Shown piece by piece: positions 58,307 to 62,207 of a stretch of DNA of 62,207 nt; position 1 is the stretch's first letter; each line of letters begins with the position of its first letter. The stretch spans positions 1-62,207 of the forward strand of contig JAICWH010000003.1 in the NCBI GenBank assembly GCA_025934895.1, in the 5' to 3' direction. The notes below the pieces were generated by a model. It was not told where the DNA came from, made no database searches, and saw only the letters and a list, made by a program, of their open reading frames with translations. The position numbers and the translations under genes were made by a program. Source of the stretch: Nocardioidaceae bacterium. GTDB taxonomy: Bacteria; Actinomycetota; Actinomycetes; Propionibacteriales; Nocardioidaceae.

Positions 58307-58411
58307 CGACTCGACAGCTGCTCGCCAGCCAGACGCGCCGACTCGACAGGGTTCCCGCCAGCCAGACGCGCCGACTCGACGGGGTGTGGCCTGCGGACCG
58401 GCCGGGTCGCC
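58307..58411. repeat. Four diverged, opposite-facing copies of the 32-bp repeat before the rel 3' end
   Basis: CGACTCGAC occurs at 58307, 58339 and 58372, with a variant CGGGTCGCC at 58403 (steps of 32, 33 and 31 bp). The flanks read CCAGACGCGC or CCTGCGGACCGG, related to the core in pyrD and aspS but in the reverse sense to the copies at 58129. Together the two sets form an inverted pair between convergent genes. Confidence 0.65.
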
Positions 58412-58437
58412 GGGGTGGGCGGGGCCGATGCCTGGGG

Positions 58438-60813
58438 CTACTGGGTCATCCGGTAGACGTCGAAGACTCCGTCCACCGAGCGGACCGCCTTCAGCACGTG
58501 TCCCAGGTGCTTCGGGTCAGCCATCTCGAAGGTGAACCGGCTCTTCGCGACCCGGTCCCGGGTGGTCTGCAAGGAGGCGGCGAGGATGTTGACGTGCACG
58601 TCGGAAAGCACCTTCGTGATGTCGGAGAGCAGCCGGTTGCGGTCCAGCGCCTCGACCTGAATGTTGACCAGGAACATCGACTTCGCGGTCGGTGCCCACT
58701 CGACGTCGACCAGGCGCTCCGGCTGGGCCTTGAGGCTCTCCGCGTTGGTGCAGTCGGCCCGGTGCACCGAGACCCCGGCGCCTCTGGTGACGAAGCCGAT
58801 GATCGGGTCTCCGGGCACCGGCGTGCAGCACTTCGCGAGCTTCACCCAGACGTCGGAGAGGTCCTTGACGATCACGCCGGCGTCGCCAGCGCTGGGCCGC
58901 TTGGACCGGTCGGTCGTGATCGTGATGCCTTCGGCGAGGTCCTCCGCCGCGCCGTCGTCGCCTCCGAACAGGTCGATGACCCGGCGTACGACGGACTGGG
59001 CACCCAGGTTGCCCTCGCCGACCGCCGCGTAGAGGGCGGACACGTCGGAGAGCCGGAGCTCGGCCGCCACGGTGCTCAGCGTCTCGTGGGACAGCACCCT
59101 CTTGAGGGGCTGCCCCTCCTTGCGCATCAGCCTGGCGATCTGCTCCTTGCCCTGGTCGATCGCCTCCTCGCGACGCTCCTTGGTGAACCACTGGCGGATC
59201 TTGTTGCGGGCCCGCGGCGACGCGACGAAGGTGAGCCAGTCCCGGCTCGGCGCGGCGGTCGGCGCCTTGGAGGTGAAGATCTCGACGACGTCGCCGTTGT
59301 CCAGGGTCGACTCCAGGGGAACCAGCCGGCCGTTGACCCGGGCGCCGATGGTGTGGTGCCCGACCTCGGTGTGGATCGCGTAGGCGAAGTCGACCGGTGA
59401 GGATCCGTTCGGCAGCGCGATCACATCGCCGCGCGGGGTGAAGACATAGACCTCGTTGGACCTGATCTCGAAGCGCAGCGACTCGAGGAACTCACCGGGG
59501 TCCTCGGTCTCCTGCTGCCAGTCGAGAAGCTGGCGGACCCAGGCCATGTCGTTGCTGCCGCCGTCGAAGAGCCGCGAGTCGGTGTCGGCGCCGTGGCCGA
59601 CGTCCTCCTTGTACTTCCAGTGCGCCGCCACGCCGTACTCGGCGCGCCGGTGCATCGAGAAGGTCCGGATCTGCAGCTCGACCGGCTTGCCCTGCAGGCC
59701 GATCACCGTGGTGTGCAAGGACTGGTACATGTTGAACTTCGGCATCGCGATGAAGTCCTTGAATCGCCCCGGCACCGGGTTCCACCGGTTGTGCAGCACG
59801 CCGAGCACCGCATAGCAGTCGCGGTCGTCCTCGACCAGGATGCGGATCCCGACCAGGTCGTAGATGTCGGTGAGCTCCCGCCCACGCACGATCATCTTCT
59901 GATAGATCGAGTAGTAGTGCTTGGGCCGCCCGGTGACCCGCGCCTTGATCTTCGCCTCGCGCAGGTCCCTCTCCACCTGGTCGATCACCTTCGCCAGGAA
60001 CTGGTCCCGAGAGGGCGCCCGGTCGGCCACGAGACGGACGATCTCGTCGTACATCTTCGGGTGCAGAGTAGCGAAGGCGAGGTCCTCGAGCTCCCACTTG
60101 AGGGTGTTCATGCCGAGCCGGTGGGCCAGCGGGGCGTAGATGTCGAGGGTCTCGCGGGCCTTCCGCTCCTGAGTCTCCTGGCGCAGGTAGCGCAGGGTGC
60201 GCATGTTGTGCAGCCGGTCGGCGAGCTTGATGACGAGCACCCGGATGTCACGGCTCATCGCGACGATCATCTTGCGGATGGTCTCCGCTTGAGCGGTGTC
60301 GCCGTACTTGACCTTGTCGAGCTTGGTGACCCCGTCCACCAGGGCCGCCACCTCGTCGCCGAAGTCCTTGCGCAGCGCCTCCAGGGTGTACGGCGTGTCC
60401 TCGACCGTGTCGTGCAGCAGAGCCGCGACCAGCGTGGGCTCGGTCATCCCGATGTCCGCGAGGATCGTGGTGACCGCCAGCGGATGGGTGATGTAGGGGT
60501 CCCCGCTCTTGCGCATCTGGCCGGCGTGGAAGCGCTCGGCGGTCAGGTAGGCCCGCTCGAGGAGCTCGAGGTCGGCCTTGGGGTGGTTGACCTTGACCGC
60601 CCGGAACAGCGGCTCGAGGACGGGGTTCTCGGACTGGCTCTTGGTGGCCATCCGGGCCAGTCGGGCCCGCATCCGGCGACCCGCGGGCCCGGCGCTCGGC
60701 GCGGATCGCGCTGGTGCGGTCGTCGGGACCGACCGGCTCACCGGGGCATCTGAGACAGCAGCCGTCTCCTCGGGCGCGGTCGAGGGCGGGCTGGCTACAC
60801 GCTCCTCGGCCAT
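58438..60813 (-). CDS. rel: Bifunctional (p)ppGpp synthetase/hydrolase (Rel)
   Basis: Rel makes and degrades the alarmone (p)ppGpp in response to amino-acid starvation. The 791-residue protein has the HD hydrolase domain with [10 protein letters not shown] (about residue 110), the synthetase domain with [13 protein letters not shown] and [19 protein letters not shown], then TGS ([20 protein letters not shown]), a zinc-finger/helical region ([19 protein letters not shown]) and a C-terminal ACT domain. An N-terminal Ala/Pro/Ser tail of about 45 residues is extra. ATG at 60813 has GAGGAG upstream and a preceding GTG is an alternative. Convergent with the DUF349 gene. Confidence 0.96.
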   Translation of the reverse strand: MAEERVASPPSTAPEETAAVSDAPVSRSVPTTAPARSAPSAGPAGRRMRARLARMATKSQSENPVLEPLFRAVKVNHPKADLELLERAYLTAERFHAGQMRKSGDPYITHPLAVTTILADIGMTEPTLVAALLHDTVEDTPYTLEALRKDFGDEVAALVDGVTKLDKVKYGDTAQAETIRKMIVAMSRDIRVLVIKLADRLHNMRTLRYLRQETQERKARETLDIYAPLAHRLGMNTLKWELEDLAFATLHPKMYDEIVRLVADRAPSRDQFLAKVIDQVERDLREAKIKARVTGRPKHYYSIYQKMIVRGRELTDIYDLVGIRILVEDDRDCYAVLGVLHNRWNPVPGRFKDFIAMPKFNMYQSLHTTVIGLQGKPVELQIRTFSMHRRAEYGVAAHWKYKEDVGHGADTDSRLFDGGSNDMAWVRQLLDWQQETEDPGEFLESLRFEIRSNEVYVFTPRGDVIALPNGSSPVDFAYAIHTEVGHHTIGARVNGRLVPLESTLDNGDVVEIFTSKAPTAAPSRDWLTFVASPRARNKIRQWFTKERREEAIDQGKEQIARLMRKEGQPLKRVLSHETLSTVAAELRLSDVSALYAAVGEGNLGAQSVVRRVIDLFGGDDGAAEDLAEGITITTDRSKRPSAGDAGVIVKDLSDVWVKLAKCCTPVPGDPIIGFVTRGAGVSVHRADCTNAESLKAQPERLVDVEWAPTAKSMFLVNIQVEALDRNRLLSDITKVLSDVHVNILAASLQTTRDRVAKSRFTFEMADPKHLGHVLKAVRSVDGVFDVYRMTQ

Positions 60814-60844
60814 CACCGCTCCTCGACGATCCGGACTCCTCCCA

Positions 60845-60874
60845 AGTCTACGGGGGACGACGGGCCGACGTCAG
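60845..60874 (-). promoter_or_regulatory. Promoter of rel
   Basis: CTGACG (60874-60869), an 18-bp spacer and TAGACT (60850-60845) are placed to start transcription near 60838, about 25 nt before the ATG. The -35 element overlaps the apt stop codon, so rel can be transcribed apart from secF-apt. Confidence 0.5.
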
Positions 60875-61422
60875 ATGGTGCGCACCGCCATCAGCGGCAG
60901 GTCGCCGATGGCGCCGCGTCCGTGCAGGAACGACAGCTCGATCAGCACCGCCAGAGCGTGCGGCACCCCCCCGCTGCGGTCCACCAGCTGCCGGGTCGCG
61001 TCTGCTGTGCCGCCGGTGGCCAGCACGTCGTCGACGAGCAGCACCCGCTCGCCGGGGGCGATCCCATCCTGGTGCACCTCGAGCGTCGACAGGCCGTACT
61101 CGAGCGCGTAGGACACGGCGTGGACCTCGCCGGGCAGCTTGCCGGCCTTGCGAACCGGGACGAACCCGACCCCGAGGGCCAGAGCGACCGGAGCCGCGAG
61201 GATGAAGCCTCGCGCCTCCATCCCGACGACCTTGTCGACCTCGACCGCGCCGTCCTCGTCGCGCCCGGCGGCTGCCAGCGCGTCGACGACCGCGGCGAAC
61301 CCCTCCGGGTCCGCCAGCAGCGGGGTGATGTCCTTGAACACCACCCCCGGCAGGGGGAAGTCGGGGACGTCGCGCACCAGCTTGTCGAGCAGCGGGTCGA
61401 GGCCGCTCGGCTGCCGGGTCAC
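60871..61422 (-). CDS. apt: Adenine phosphoribosyltransferase
   Basis: Apt salvages adenine to AMP with PRPP. The 183-residue protein shows DFPLPGVVFKDITPLLADP, VVGMEARGFILAAPVAL and the PRPP loop VLLVDDVLATGGTADAT. The GTG at 61422 overlaps the secF stop by 4 nt (the open frame upstream is the secF shadow). The secD-secF-apt-rel order is conserved in actinobacteria; the link between purine salvage and (p)ppGpp synthesis is suggestive but not proof of joint control. Confidence 0.96.
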   Translation of the reverse strand: MTRQPSGLDPLLDKLVRDVPDFPLPGVVFKDITPLLADPEGFAAVVDALAAAGRDEDGAVEVDKVVGMEARGFILAAPVALALGVGFVPVRKAGKLPGEVHAVSYALEYGLSTLEVHQDGIAPGERVLLVDDVLATGGTADATRQLVDRSGGVPHALAVLIELSFLHGRGAIGDLPLMAVRTI

Positions 61423-62207
61423 CTCTTGCCGCGTTGCGAACGTGGCTTGCGCGAGGGCTGGGCCCGCTTCGCGGCGCCCGACGGCGACACCGTCCGGGAA
61501 GCGGGCCGCTCCCCCGCCGTCGACCTCGGGGTGCGCACCGGCGCCACGGTGACGGGCTCGTCGTCCTCGGGGTCGACGGCCGTGCTGCCGCCGAGGGCTG
61601 CACGCTCCTCCGGCTCCTCGTGCACCGGCATGTCCTCGCTGAAGGTCGGCACGGAGGCGTAGCGGTCCACGTCCCGGCGGTCGCGGTGCCGCATCGCCCG
61701 CGCGTCGCCGGCCTTGATCCCCGGCTCGAGCTCCTTGAGCTGTACGACGAGGGGGGTGGCGATGAAGATCGAGGAATAGGCACCGGCAGCCATCCCGACG
61801 AAGAGCGCCAGCGCGAGGTCCTTGAGCGCCCCGGAGCCGAGCGAGGCCACGCCGACGTACAGCAGCGCGCCCACGGGCAGAAGGGCGACCACCGAGGTGT
61901 TGATCGACCGGACGAGGGTCTGGTTGACCGCGAGGTTGGCCGCCTCGGAGTAGGTCCGCCGCGAGCGGGCGAGGTTCTTGGTGTTCTCCCGCACCTTGTC
62001 GAACACCACGACGGTGTCGTAGAGCGAGAAGCCGAGGATCGTCAGGATGCCGGTGACGGTCGCCGGGGTGACCTCGAAGCCGGACAGCGCGTAGATCCCC
62101 ACGGTGATGACCAGGTCGTGCGCGAGCGCGACCAGGGCCGCCACCGACATCTTCCACTCGCGGAAGTACGCCCAGATGAACAGCACCACGAGGACCAGGA
62201 ACACCAG
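61419..62207 (-). CDS. secF: Protein translocase subunit SecF (5' end outside the window)
   Basis: SecF with SecD helps SecYEG export using the proton gradient. The visible 262 residues cover the later membrane helices with TPATVTGILTILGFSLYDTV followed by VVFDKVRENTKNL, the SecF signature, then RSINTSVVALLPVGALLYVG. A long charged C-terminal tail of about 90 residues (many Arg/Glu, then a basic RAQPSRKPRSQRGKR end) is longer than in E. coli but usual in actinobacteria. The N-terminal helix and the large periplasmic domain lie beyond 62207. Confidence 0.95.
   Translation of the reverse strand: MVFLVLVVLFIWAYFREWKMSVAALVALAHDLVITVGIYALSGFEVTPATVTGILTILGFSLYDTVVVFDKVRENTKNLARSRRTYSEAANLAVNQTLVRSINTSVVALLPVGALLYVGVASLGSGALKDLALALFVGMAAGAYSSIFIATPLVVQLKELEPGIKAGDARAMRHRDRRDVDRYASVPTFSEDMPVHEEPEERAALGGSTAVDPEDDEPVTVAPVRTPRSTAGERPASRTVSPSGAAKRAQPSRKPRSQRGKR

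Overview
This 62.2 kb window is a GC-rich (about 70 percent) bacterial chromosome segment. Strong G/C bias at third codon positions, frequent GTG starts, an actinobacterial integration host factor gene beside gmk and rpoZ, a membrane-anchored gene of the mycobacterial Rv1382 position between pyrC and carA, and a helicase-dead PriA all point to an actinobacterium. Gene order and protein style fit Nocardioidaceae (Nocardioides and relatives), but that is inference without a database search. Almost everything is conserved housekeeping DNA read on the minus strand, so transcription runs from high to low coordinates.

Layout by increasing coordinate. (1) 134-4429: an FMN-riboswitch-controlled riboflavin operon ribD-ribE-ribM-ribBA-ribH. 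(2) 4487-10602: rpe, rsmB, fmt, def, priA. (3) 10840-16866: metK, coaBC, rpoZ, gmk, mihF and an M3 peptidase. (4) 16955-26939: the complete pyrimidine operon pyrR-pyrB-pyrC-(PH-like membrane protein)-carA-carB-pyrD-pyrF behind a PyrR-type leader. (5) 27019-31816: a small accessory block (cupin, TetR regulator, SMP-30 lactonase, flavin disulfide oxidoreductase, P-loop sulfotransferase-like protein, glyoxalase). (6) 31840-40917: efp-nusB, then an EamA exporter and a CGNR regulator sharing a divergent promoter, then aroB, aroK, aroC, a prepilin peptidase, aroE, mltG and ruvX. (7) 40929-45918: alaS, two small membrane proteins, rarA. (8) 45946-52000: an oligopeptide ABC transporter, binding-protein gene first. 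(9) 52394-62207: aspS, hisS, an MBL hydrolase, a small membrane protein with a DUF349 gene, rel, apt and a secF that runs off the window.

Many genes within operons overlap by 4 nt (ATGA/GTGA/TTGA) or 1 nt (TGATG), which implies translational coupling; pyrR through pyrF is coupled throughout. Several monocistronic or first genes instead have a TANNNT box 6-8 nt before the start codon and no leader, so they look leaderless.

The least ordinary signal is a dispersed repeat with a strict or near 32-bp period and a core of about 23 bp. It occurs as an inverted pair after ribH, as seven tandem copies that supply the C-terminus and stop codon of aspS, as two sets between the convergent DUF349 and rel genes, and as three copies inside the coding sequence of pyrD. 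Separate 18-bp hexapeptide-coding arrays lie inside priA and pyrR, and a 12-bp array crosses the cupin stop codon. No CRISPR array, prophage, insertion sequence, tRNA or rRNA gene was seen.
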